Positions 32,247-44,028 of a stretch of 64,000 nucleotides of DNA are shown piece after piece. The stretch's first letter is position 1. Every line of letters begins with the position of its first letter. Source of the stretch: Plenodomus lindquistii (Eukaryota; Ascomycota; Dothideomycetes; Pleosporales; Leptosphaeriaceae); assembly GCA_025504975.1 (NCBI GenBank), contig JANUWI010000005.1, positions 2,108,001 to 2,172,000 on the forward strand, read 5' to 3'. The position numbers and the translations under genes were made by a program. The notes under the pieces were generated by a model that was given only the letters and a program-made list of their open reading frames with translations, did not search any database and was not told where the DNA came from.

Positions 32247-34035
32247 ATGCCAGCTCTCTTCGATCGATTCGCAGCCTTGCCTGGACTACTCGCTACCTCC
32301 ACTACCTGTTACACCTTGCTCTATTTACACTTGCACAAGTTATCTAGCTCAGAAAGCTTCGCGACCTGAACTCGGGAACATCGCGCAGTTGTCACGATTT
32401 TCGTTCAGCTGTTGTCGCAAGTACTAGGCATTATACATGTCCAGGCTGTGTGTCAGTGCAGAGAACGCTAAGATCCAACATGACCGTCACTGATATCGTA
32501 ATAGGCGCGCTTATTCGCTTGTCATTTCTGTCCTCGATAGTGGACAAACCTTTCCGGGTCAGCTCGGCGCATTTTATCCAAACCGTCACCGCACCACGGT
32601 GGACCTGGGGATTATTATGGATCTCGACAACATCGCTCTTGGTGATGTTAGGGGCTTCCGTCATCCCCGCACCGTTATGGTCAGCCGTTATTGCACCGCT
32701 CCCCACGCAACGGGATGTAATAGGCGTGATTCAAATCCCAACGTTCAACGTTTCCAACACGACTGCACTCTGGGACGACAACCCCAACAAAGAGCGCTAT
32801 GGATCTCAGAACTCCGATTCGTGGCTGAGCGATCCAAGATTCTTTTCCTATGGTGATCAAGTAATAAGACAAGCTTTACTGTCGTCTGCTCGTGAAGCGT
32901 CTCTCAACGTAAATGGCACACGAAAACACAACAAGCTCGACAAGACTGGATTCTCATATGTAGGTCGGAGCTATGGAATGGGTTCGGCAGCAGGTCTCGT
33001 CCGTATTCCTGGTGTCCAGAACCCGGAGTGGTTTCAGTACAACGAAACCGGCTTGCGCGCAGACGTATCTTGCTTCCACAATCAGAGCATACACTTACAT
33101 TTCCTGTCAATCGTGGATGTCCCACTTGCAATGCGGCAGGCTCAGGGAACATTAGCAAATGGATCCACTGCTGGATACATAACTTATGCTACATGGAATA
33201 ATTATGATCTCTTCGCATGGTCATGCGTGTACGATGCGCCGAATCGCAGACTCCAGTTGCAACTTATCACTTGGGCTAATTCGACCAAGGTAAGTGAAAA
33301 TCTTGCGTTCTGTTTGCAGCACAGTTACTGATCTAGTGTCTGACGTATTGACAGGACCCTTATGATTTCGTGCCGCTCGACAAAGTACAGTGCAACGTAG
33401 ATTTCAGGCTACGTACGTCATTTGTAACTATCAACAGCACTAGCATGCAGATAATTGTTCAGCCCTGGAACGAAGAGAGCCTGCTCTGGCCAACTTATGG
33501 GGACGAATTAGGAGCGAGGCTTAGCCATGACTTATATTGGATGACTCAGGGCGATACCTGCCAAAACGCTGGCTGTGCGCTTGGAACTTCTCTCGTTTTC
33601 AACATCGAAACACTGAGACGGCAAGACCGAGACCAAAGCAACTCCACAACAATCAGTGGCACGCAAGAATTCATTGCCTCGATGATAGACAACATAGTTA
33701 TTAATCGCCTTCTTACGCGTCTAGTTACGAACGCCCTAGAGCCAACAGTGGAAGTAACTGTCGCGATAGGCGCACCCTCCGTGCTACTCGGAGACTACAA
33801 GTTCGTCAGAATAGTTTGCATTCTGAACGGTGCTATTGTTTTGGCGTACTTTATCGAGTTCGTCCGTACTTTGGCTTGGAAGGCCACGCCACCGTTCGAT
33901 ACCATGAACGATAGCGAGGTTATCGTGGCGGCATTTGAAGGCGGCAGAGCTTTCGAAAAGGGCTTGAGACATACGTCGTTGCCACACGCAAACGACAAGC
34001 GTTTATCTGCAAACACAGTGCTAAGCCTGCAGTAA
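32247..34035 (+). pseudogene. Fungal multi-pass membrane protein, N-terminal frame broken
   Basis: The intact part is 32480-33289 joined to 33355-34035 across a 65-nt intron (GTAAGT to TTGACAG). It encodes about 496 aa with membrane spans (SSLLVMLGASVIPAPLWS-like and IVCILNGAIVLAYFIEFV), a large N-glycosylated lumenal region and paired cysteines (CQNAGC). Upstream, 32247-32366 encodes a plausible N-terminus (MPALFDRFAALPGLLATSTT). That frame meets a TGA at 32367, continues open (REHRAVVTIFVQLLSQVL), then must shift to another frame near 32450. No intron explains both. Either the gene is decaying or translation starts at the ATG at 32480. The family is a common uncharacterised fungal membrane family and its function is unknown. 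Confidence 0.6.
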
Positions 34036-34886
34036 CGATAACTCGCGATCGGGGAAGCCCATTCTGTTACCACATTCCACGGGCTTGGGCTACACCTCGG
34101 TGCCTGTTGAGGAGCAATTAGTAATTGATAGCTACGCGCTTAATTTCGAACACATTCCGCTTGTTGAGAGACGCTTAGTATAGAAAGAGGAAGGACAAAT
34201 TTGCGCTATTGGGTGCTGTCTCGGTTACGGAGCCGACGTGCAAAGACCTGGGTGCGGTATGGGCGGCTTCGACATGGGAGAACAACGAGTATGTTATTCG
34301 AGACAGTGTGGCTTTAAAGTTAGAGAAGAAATTGTATACAGTCGGTACGCTAGGAAATTCAGCATAGACATGTCGAAAGGCGGAGTAAACTGAGTATTTG
34401 GTAGATGACCTTCGCGATGATTACTTTGTGCTCGTATTGAAGGAATCACCAATGTCATAGGCCCCACTCGCTGTAGCTAATATACCACACTAAGAAATCT
34501 GCTAATACACTTAGACTGTACATGTGTTCCCTGTAAGACGTAAAGATAATAGTACGTTAAACCGTGGCGCTATCGTTATCTTCCCGCGACTATATAGGCT
34601 TAAGCATCACGCTGTCAACGTAGGATGGGGACCCAATAGGAACGGTCTCCTTCGTCTTTCCTCCACGACGATCGATGCTAAATTCTGATCAAGTCGATGT
34701 GCGATTGGTCACCAAATATAAAGCACAGTTAGTGGCCAATACGTTAGTGACCTCTGTATGGTCCGATTATATTAAGTTGCTCCTAGAGAGTAAGATACAT
34801 AAGAATCTATACAAGAGATATGTTCACACTCGTCCCACCCCCCGTTTCACCTCGCGGCCCTTGGATTACCCCCTTCTATCAGCGTT
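34036..34886. other. AT-rich intergenic stretch
   Basis: The stretch 34100-34860 is visibly richer in A/T and TA dinucleotides than its flanks and has no frame of note. It may be a decayed repeat, but no family is recognised. Confidence 0.4.
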
Positions 34887-35900
34887 TCAAATTCTTTCCA
34901 TTGACATGACGTCCTCAGCGAGGTCATCACCAGACTCCAACGCGCGAATGCGGTCGGCCACAGTTACGTCTCTCTTCTCTCCCACCTCCGCATCCCGCCT
35001 GGACATGGGGGTATCGTGTCCGTCGCCAATTGTAAGCTCATCACTCGTATGTAGCTTCCACGCATCCTCCGGGCCAACATGTAAAGTCAAGACCTGCGAA
35101 CTACACTCCATAGGCGCAAAACGTGACATGAACCGCCATGTCTGTGCACCTGGCGCGACGCGGTCGGGCATCGAGAGACAAAATTGCACCTATGTCATGC
35201 TTCCCATCAGCATGCGTTTCCAGCACGAAGCCGTCACTGTGAGAACGGGTGGGAGATGACTGACCTCGCGCCCTCCAGCCGTTTCCGTGCTGACACTCTT
35301 CTCGCCCATCCCCTGGACCATGTATTGCGCGATACCAGTCCCATACCCGTACTGACTGGCTCCAAGATCCATCGCAAAAGCCACTCCAATCGTGACCAGC
35401 ATACTCACGCACAGCGAGAGGATAAACCACAGCGGCTCCCACGTTCTCCTCATGCCTTTGCCTTTCCTCTCATACGATGCGGCGCTCCTTCCGCGAAACG
35501 CGGGGAACGAAGCAAGCATGCTATCGTACTCTACGATCTCGCCCCAAAATCCGCATTGCGAGTCTTCGTCGTCGTCGTCTATTTCCACAGCTCTAGGGCG
35601 TGGGAGAAGGGGCGTGATGCACGAAGCGGGTTCGACACATGCGCTGTATTGGGGCGGTGCGTCACGGGCTCGTTGTCTGTGGTGATTGAAGTCTGGGTCG
35701 TCCTCGATATCGGACCAGGTAGGTAGGGCGTCGAACTCGGCTTGGCTAATCGCGTTGAAGTTGCCATCGCGGCAAGGATCTCTGGGGCTGCCGTCAAGGA
35801 TCTGCGAGGGGTGGGAGGTATCGGTCTGGGGGCGACAGAAGTTTGCGAAGAGGGAGAGGTGGGGAAGCACGATATTGGTGTTGTCGTTCGGGGAGGCCAT
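34887..35900 (-). CDS. Single-TM protein of unknown function
   Basis: The model has two exons: 35900-35265 and 35189-34887, with a 75-nt intron (GTCAGT to CATAG, phase 0), giving 312 aa. Most of the N-terminal 160 residues are acidic and Pro-rich, including a run EIDDDDED. One membrane span follows (LWFILSLCVSMLVTIGVAF, about 165-185). After it comes an extracytoplasmic domain with CLSMPDRV and MECSSQVLTLHVGPEDAW. No domain is recognised. Exon 2 is accepted because its frame stays open and its composition matches. If the intron is not spliced, the protein ends at 236 aa. Confidence 0.6.
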
Positions 35901-38125
35901 GGCTACGGTGCGGTGCAGTATGGTAGGTATAAAGGGCGAAGATATTTATTTGTTTCGTAATTAAGTATTATGTTGGTGTAATAGTATTCCAAGAAGTCTC
36001 AATTCAATGAGCAAAAAGGAAGATGGTGCTCCGGTACAACGAGGTGAACTGTCGTTGCTGAGTCGAATCGATGGTGCGTGTTCAATAGAGCCATGGTGCT
36101 CATGGTATATGAAGTCGCAAATTATAAGCTGTGTTGAAAACAGTAGGTACTGGAGATGGTTGCGGTGGGTTGAGATGGGAGGGGAGAGAGCGATGTGTCG
36201 GTTGCGGAGCGGAAGGCACCTCCGGTCGTTCCTGGAATGTATCACAACACGTGCTGGTGCGACACAGGAAGCAACGTCCGTCCATGAACTGATTGCGATA
36301 ATCGATGAGTATCGGAACATGGTATCGGATTCATGCGTGCGAGATATAAAAGTTTCAATAGACGCTATCCCCCGAACGAGTTGGGAAGCAATTCAGTTGA
36401 CTGCGACCCTATCATTTGACACTGGCAAGTCTCCGACTCTCCATGGTCTCATGACCAAGGAGCGATAAAAGCATACAGTGAATTCGGCAGCGCAGCCAAC
36501 CAAACCGAAGGTAGGCGAGTGCGTACATTGTCGCGTGGATGGTGAGGGCCTCAACAATCTTGACACTATGGTCAGGCTTCCTGACTGCGGTGAAGTCGGA
36601 TCCTGCGCCTTTAAATTTCGGTGAGATGACGCTTCCTTGACATTGTCCATTGTACGCATGGGACAGGTAAAAGGTCATGGCTCGAAAAGAAACCGTCGCC
36701 TCAATATTGGGAACGACAAGCTGATCCAATGAACGCTCGTCGTAGGCGTCATAGTAGCCGAAGTGGCGATGAGGCGTCGTGTTTTATTTCCGGTTCATCA
36801 ATTGATGGATCCATGCTTCTATCATGGCGTTCCTAAGGTACCTAGGTCAGGCACAATGAGTTCCATAGTCAGCGTTCTGGGTACGTCCGTAAAGTCACTG
36901 GACTCGCACGACCTAACAAATGTGAGAAGATGTCGCATACAGGCACTTTGACCGTTACGTACTTTACAGTTAAGTTCACAGTCCTTGATGCCAATACCAA
37001 TAGCTTTTGCATCTATCCGCGCAGCACGCGGAGACGTTCTTGCTGCTAAATCGCGAAGATTGGTCAATAGTGACCGAGCGGAATAAGTAGACGCTGTTAG
37101 CATTCAGCCGAAGAACTCAGTGCTACTAGCATCCTATCTGCAATGGACTACTCACACCCATTAGCACACTACAGTAATCGTCCTCAACGTCTATTAGGTT
37201 CATCGCAACAACGTTGGAACGGTACCGATACGGTACGCTAAAGTTTAGCGCCCGTGCCCGCGCCTCGTCCCCACCCATACCATTAACTCGCCCCATACTA
37301 AATCATACTATCCAACGTTGACAGGACGACCATGAAAACATACAACACAATGTCGGCGTTGTCGGCGCTGTTTGCCTCCGTGCCCCAGATGGTGAAGTTT
37401 GGGAAACTTGCGGTAGCTGCATGAAGGCGGTGCAAGACAGGCAATGGTGCTCGTGATATGGGGATAGAGGTTCGTCTGTCTGTGCGTAGGATACGCTGGG
37501 TAAGGTCGATGGCATGAGGATGGAAGAAGTAGATCAGAAAAGAAAGATGTTGAATTGGGTCTATGGAATTATATACTTTTCTTTTGTACGGCGCATGGTC
37601 AATCTGCCGCGAGATGCAAATAATCATCAGTGTGAAGTCATGTTTTTAAAAACAAGCCCAATAACGCTTGATCGACTTTTTGTCCTAGGGATCCAGGACC
37701 CGACATGCGCTTTTCTGCCGGACAGATTGTGCTGGTCAAACTTTTGCTCTACCTTTTTAGAGAGAGACATACACTTGGGGCATGAACCGGATCCCGGCCA
37801 GATGGTTGAAAAGGTGAACCACGGCAGTTAGGCGGCGCTGACTGCAGCTGTGGTGAAACACGGTTGTTGTGCGCACCGATTGTCAACACCAGCAGGCGTG
37901 AATGACCGCTGGTGGCGGGGTAATCTCACGACTCGAGCAAATCGGCCTCTAGCTGTACCACACAAGAATGGTGCCGGACGCATCCATCTGTCGATGAGCT
38001 GACGACGAGGTGATCAGAGCTTTAAGGCACATGTGTCGAGTGTTGTACAGATGCTGTGGTGAGAAATATGAGGTGCGTGGGATTGCGCACCCCTGGGAGT
38101 TGCCATCGAAGACCCAATGGATCCC
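35901..38125. other. Long gene-poor stretch
   Basis: This is 2.2 kb with several opposed frames of 60-153 codons (for example 36007-36468 plus and 36412-36729 minus). None has a motif or plausible splice partner that I can defend. Confidence 0.45.
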
Positions 38126-39494
38126 TCATGAACCGACCGGAAGACCACTGGCCATTTGATACAGCTCCCACGCAAGACCTGGGGTCTCTCTGACTGCCAT
38201 GCTGACATCTGGGCGGAGAGACAAGTCCGGGTTGGCACGGAAAGTCTGGATGATTACGTCCCGTAGTCCTCGGTCTGTGTGATATGTGCTTTCGTATGCC
38301 TCTATGCAAGCCTCTGGGAACTCCTGATCGGAGGGGTGCAAACTGATTTGTTCTGCGAACTTCTGGCGTGAGAGCGCCTTCAAGCCTACTATGCCATACC
38401 TGTTGAACTTGTCAGCACTCGTCGTAGGACAGATGACGCAGGTATGTTTGTGGCCTGGTAGTCTGCTTTGACACTGACGCGTCTTCTTCGACGCAGCAAC
38501 ACAGAAGGCTTGGTCTATCGCGATTGTGATTGGGTCATGGAAGCAAACATGAACGACGATAGAAACGCAGCCTTCGATCTGACGAATGGATCGTGCACCA
38601 ACCACAGGGTGATTGGTCACTGATATTTCAAGTGACGCAGATCGCGGGGTTGGTCGGAGCTCATCCGCCGTCGTGCGACACAACGCATGCATGCGCACAG
38701 GAAGACGTGCCGCAGCAAATGAAAGGACTTGGGCATACAGGCGCATGCTCAAGCAAAACAATAATATGAGAAGGTGGTGGGGTGTAATACGTACTTCTCG
38801 GCGATCGCATACATCTTGGCGTGTGTGATCAAATGAGACTTGCTGATGTCGAGTTCAGGCTCCGATCCAACACTGTCTGTATCGTCATCGGCGAAACGAT
38901 CAGCTGTCGGCATGTCGGCGATTTTGGAAGACAGTTCTAAATCTTCGAATCTTGGTTCATCTGCAGGAGGAGTGATGGGCGCGTTACTAGTGGCATTGGC
39001 TTGTGCTAGCAATGGGTCCTCCAACAAGGCAAGGTTGGTTTTCCTTGGTGGCGAACGCTTCATGGGACGCAATGCCATCGGTGAATTGCATCGCGAGGGC
39101 CGTTGCGATGATCGGCGGGAGATTGATTTGGTCAGATAGTCATTGTGATAAAAGTCTTTGCAACAATCAGTCCTGCGGGGGTCCAAGTCTTGGCATTTAA
39201 CATACAGTGTACCATGTGCTCAACAGCCTCGGCATCGTCTTCGGTGAGATCGATGATGCCAGACTCTGCCTCGCGGAAACCGTTGCTGCAGGCTCCTTCA
39301 AAGAAAGTTGATCGGGTTGCAAGCAGAGCTCGATGGACAGGGTAACTTTTCGCTCCACAGACAATGGTCAGATCTGAGTATTTGCCGCTTTCAAACAATC
39401 TGGCAAGAGAAAGACTTAGCAAAGAAGTCCGCTCTGGGAATTGTATAACTTACGATGCTAACGCTGACATGAGTTCTAACGTGGGTACGTCCAT
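38126..39494 (-). CDS. BTB/POZ domain protein
   Basis: The model has four exons: 39494-39454, 39399-39206, 39155-38795 and 38399-38126. The introns are 54, 50 and 395 nt, and the product is 289 aa. The BTB domain spans about residues 10-90. It reads SGKYSDLTIVCGAKSYPVHR, then FREAESGIIDLTEDD, and EAVEHMVHYFYHNDY across the second splice. An acidic, Ser/Pro-rich insert follows. After the third splice, the conserved post-BTB helix reads AEKYGIVGLKALSRQKF. Fungal proteins of this type are thought to act as Cullin-3 adaptors or scaffolds. The last intron is long for this genome and stays open in the frame of exon 4, so an alternative transcript is possible. Confidence 0.8.
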
Positions 39495-41629
39495 TGCGAT
39501 CGAGTCAAAATGTGTGTGACAGGCGGGCAATCAATTCGTAGAGGGGTCTTTGTAGCCACTTGAAGTCAAACGGCGGTAGTCAACCGTTTTATGTCAATTG
39601 AGATATTATGCGCCGATTTTGGAGGCCACCAATGTCGAGCGACGCTCAGCAACCTTGCTCAAGACGCGTAAAGGTACGTAGGGGTCGGTCGTTTAGGTCG
39701 TGGCTCCGTGATTCCGAGAGTATGGTAGGGCTGAGGCAAGGTTACCGAGATCGCCAGGCAAGCCGAACCAAATGTAGCAATGGGGATAGGTGAATGTAGC
39801 CCGATAAGATTGAGGTTGTTTGGGACCGAATTGAAATGTTTACAGAGTAGTGGATGTATTCGATTCAGACAGTACTGGTTCAACAAGGGGGCATTGACGC
39901 TCTTTTGTAGACCTGCAGCTGGCGTTGAAATTTGCATCGGGGCGCCCATTTCGACAACATGGGCTTTTGCGTAGGCCCAGGTTCTGGGCAAGTCACAGGG
40001 TAGCCTCTGCGATGCCTCGTCAGCCCCAACAGCTAAAGAAACGCGCAGCCCTTCGTCACAGAGGCGAGCGGGCTTGGCCCTGGTGTAGCGCTCTGTGGGC
40101 CGAGGCCGAGGCCTGACAGGGAACACTTAAGCGTCTCGTGGGAAACGAGGATAGCGCAATGTCACGCGAGAGCCTAATGCTTTGATGGCTGCTGATGGCA
40201 ACTTGCGAGCGACGAATTGGAAAACACAGTGGCTGACCATGCGCGGGACATGGAAAATGTGCACCAAGCGCGCCTGACAACCAAACCAGCCAAAGTCAAG
40301 TGATCCAAAATTGCGCAGCACTGGCGTGCGTTCAGTTCCATGGTAACAATGCGCATCAAGCCTTTGCCAGACCTAATAGTCGGCGAAATCAGAATGCCGT
40401 CTTCCGCGATGTAGCGGTGGGGACAGTGAAGGCGCGAGGCGGAGCATCCCGCCGAAACGTATGCGGGGAGATGGGTGCAGGGTGAGTGAAAAGAGCTGTC
40501 TGTGGATGTTGCACCACCACAACAAATCACAGCTGGTAAAACCACGCGAGGTCTGGCCACACTGTGCCGATCAATTCCCTGTTAGGACATGCTCCAGGTT
40601 CGAGACTGCAGGACGGAATCACAGAGGCAGTGCCATTGATGCCAGCGGCTGGAGACTGCTGTGCTCTTCCGAGGAAACGCTGCTGCAGTACTGTCTCAAC
40701 AGGAGACAGGTGGACGGTTGATGAAGGGAATAGGACATACAAGGGAAAGGACTTTGGCCCCTTACTTGCGCGACGCGACATCTAGGTAGGGTTGAAGCAG
40801 ACTTCATGTCTGCTGTTTGCCGTTGTGTCACGGCTGTTAATCGACTGACATGACAAATACGCCGAAATCGAACACTTGCGTGGTATGCGACAGATGCTGC
40901 ACGATCATGAGCTAAAGGTGTGAGGCATTCGGGGTGGGCGCATCACGCGCAGGCTAGACTCCTCAGCCTTCTGCCACTATAGCGTGTGGAAGCGAAGCTG
41001 CGGCAGCCACGTCCCGCAACCAAGACCTAGTGGACTACAACCATCGTGAGATGGAACACGAATGCCAGATGTGAGTCCAGATGGAGGGGAGCAAGCGACA
41101 GTCACAGGCCAAAGCTGAGATGAACAGTAGAGTGTGGCTGTGAAGGTAGCAGCAAGGCTAGTGTCTCATAGGCGCAGTGATTGCGGTGCGATGCAAGCCA
41201 AGGTCTGAGGCCTAGGTGAGTTTGCAGAGCCATGGGGTTGTCTCGCACGCGAAGGCCATTGAGCAAGCAGCTGGGGAGAAAGTGTGATAGGTATCGTGGT
41301 GTTTGCGTGTGGTGTTGAGATTGGCGAGCTGACATAAGCATCTGATGGGGTCGCGGCAGGGGTGGGTACGGTGGGCTTTCTTGACGTCGTCGTCGTCGTG
41401 CAGTGGCCGAGCTCTACGATTGCGAATTGCTACAAAGCCGGCCAGCACTCTCACCACACCACACCCGCGCCCACGCCCACGTACACGCTCACGCCCGCCC
41501 GCAGTCTTGGTAGAGCCGTTGCCGGCACAAGGCTCTATCGTAGCGTATTAGCTCGATCCACTGCTGTCTGGAGGTCCCAACCCCACCATCAAGCACCGGC
41601 CGGCAGCCCCGCCTACACTCACCCAAACC
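39495..41629. other. Long intergenic region
   Basis: This is 2.1 kb. Several short frames on both strands (for example 39659-40126 minus, 155 codons) lack any motif. The right end, rich in CCCACGC-type runs, is the promoter and leader of the Doa1-like gene. Confidence 0.45.
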
Positions 41630-44028
41630 ATGCCCGACTTCAAGCTATCGGCGACCCTGCGAGGCCATGAAGATGATGTAAGCCAGCCTTTGCATGCGGT
41701 TTGCCTGTAGCAGCTCACCGTCACATGACCGCATCGCATCGAAGCGTTGACTGACAGCCACCCCAGGTCCGAAGCGTGGCATTTCCCTCGCCAGCAGCCA
41801 TTGTGTCAGCGTCACGAGACTTCACAGTGCGGACATGGACGCGGCAGTCGGAGCCACCGTCCGCGTGGGACAGCACCATCAAGACACACGGCAAAGAGTT
41901 TGTCAACTCGCTCGCCATCGTACCGCCTTCGTCCGAGTACCCAGAGGGTCTCATCGTATCTGGCGGCAAGGACCAGATCATCGATGTGCGGCGGCCGAGC
42001 AAGAACCTTGACGAAGACGCAGACGCGCTTCTGATCGGCCACGGCAACAACGTGTGCGCGCTCGATGTGAGCCAAGATGGCAAATACATTGTCAGCGGCA
42101 GCTGGGACTTTGAGGCGCGGCTGTGGGAGGTGGGCAAGTGGGGCGACTCGACTGTGCTCAAGGGCCACGATGCCGCAGTCTGGGCGGTGCTGGCCTACGA
42201 CGACAGCACAATCCTTACCGGCTGCGCAGACAAGCAGATTCGCATCTTCCAAACCAACACAGACTCGCCCATTCGCTCGATTCAAGCACCCGACGTCGTG
42301 CGCGCCCTCTGCCGATTGCCCTCAAACCACCCCTCCGGCGCACAGTTTGCCTCCGCAGGCAACGACGCCGTCATCCGCCTATGGACACTCAATGGACAGC
42401 AGGTGGCAGAGCTGCACGGCCACGAGAACTTCATCTACTCGCTGGCGGTGCTGCCTAACGGCGGGTTAGTGAGCGCGGGCGAGGATCGGACCGTGCGGAT
42501 ATGGGAAAACAACCAATGCATACAGACCATCACCCACCCCGCGATCTCAGTATGGTCAGTAGCAGTGTGCCGCGAGAATGGCGACATCGTCACAGGTGCA
42601 AGCGACAAACTCGCGCGCGTCTTCACACGAGACCAGAGCAGATATGCCACCCCTGCCGAGATCGAGCAGTTCAATGACGACGTCAAGGGCTCTGCCATAC
42701 CCCAGCAAACGGTGCCAGATATCAACAAGGAGAAGTTGCCTGGTCCTGAATTCCTTAATCAGCGATCGGGGACCAAGGAAGGTCAGGTCCAGATGATCAA
42801 GGAGCTGAATGGAAACGTATCAGCTTATCAATGGTCGGCCGGTGCCAATGAATGGGTCAATGTGGGAACCGTCGTCGACTCGGCTGGCAGCGGTGGTCGC
42901 AAAATCTCACACAACGGCAAGGAGTACGACTACGTGTTCGATGTCGACATTGAAGACGGAAAACCACCGCTTAAGCTTCCATACAATTTGAACCAAAATC
43001 ACTACGAGGCCGCGCGCAAGTTCATCGAAGACAATGAGCTTCCCTTGACTTACTTGGACCAAGTTGCAAACTTCATTATCCAAAATACCCAAGGCGCCAC
43101 ACTAGGCCAAAGTAGTGGGCCGGGGGCGGATCCATGGGGATCAGAATCACGGTACCGTCCGGGCGATGATAGGCAAGTCTCGTCGCAAGCAGCCCCTACC
43201 CCGCCAGCGCCAAAGATCTTGCCGCAAAAAGACTATCTACCAATCACTTCTGGCAACCACAAGATCATTTTCAAGAAGCTCCAAGAGTTCAACCAAGCGC
43301 TAGTCAATGAAGGGTACAAGGGCATCTCACTGAATCCCTCGGATATAGAACAACTGAACGTTACCGTGACAGCGCTGGAAAAGGGCAACGGAAAGGGTAT
43401 CGACATTACGGGGGTCGAATTGCTAGTCAAGGCCGGAACACAATGGCCAGCAGAGAAGCGTCTCCCAGCACTTGACCTGCTACGGCTTGTACTCGCGTTC
43501 GATGGTCCTGCAGCCTTCCTGGTGTCTCCGGAGCAGAATCTCGTCTCTCGCCTGACAGAGTCTGAAATATTCACTGAAACATCGCCACCGAACAACACCA
43601 TGATGGCTATTCGGTGTCTCAGCAACCTGCTGCAGACGGAGAAGGGTCGCCAGCTCGCTAGTGCAGAATTCGACAGCATCCATCCGCTCCTCTCGCCATT
43701 CCTCACCTCGTCGAATCGCAACCTCATCATTGCGCTCACTACTCTGTACATCAACTACGCTGTACTTCTTACATCCGAGAATAATGCCGATCGCGCACTT
43801 TCGCTTCTTCACGATCTGTCGACAATTCTCACCTCAGCCACCGACTCAGAAGCTGTATACCGCGCACTTGTTGCCACGGGTACACTTCTTTGCTTAGGTC
43901 CCGACTTTTGTGAGGCTGGCCGAGACATCTTGAGCATCGGCGATGCTATTACACACGCGGAGTCCAAGGTCAAAGAGCCGAGGATCAGGAACGTGGTGTC
44001 CGAGATCAGAGTAAAGCTGCAAGGTTGA
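41630..44028 (+). CDS. DOA1: Doa1/Ufd3/Lub1 WD40-PFU-PUL ubiquitin-binding protein
   Basis: The model has two exons: 41630-41677 and 41767-44028, with an 89-nt intron (GTAAGC to CCCCAG), giving 769 aa. Exon 1 supplies MPDFKLSATLRGHEDD, the start of the first WD repeat. Seven WD40 blades run to about residue 300, with repeated GH..V..L and SGSWDFEARLW-type ends. The PFU domain (about 340-440) contains NVSAYQWSAGANEWVNVG and KLPYNLNQNHYEAARKFIED. The PUL armadillo domain fills 480-769. Doa1 binds ubiquitin and Cdc48/p97 and maintains free ubiquitin levels. The length and all three domains match the family, so it is probably fully functional. Confidence 0.95.

Noticed and set aside
36412..36729. 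105-codon minus-strand frame with protein-like text
   Set aside because: It overlaps an opposed frame of similar length. No family or neighbouring exon was found.
39659..40126. 155-codon minus-strand frame
   Set aside because: No recognisable motif; opposed overlapping frames are equally open.
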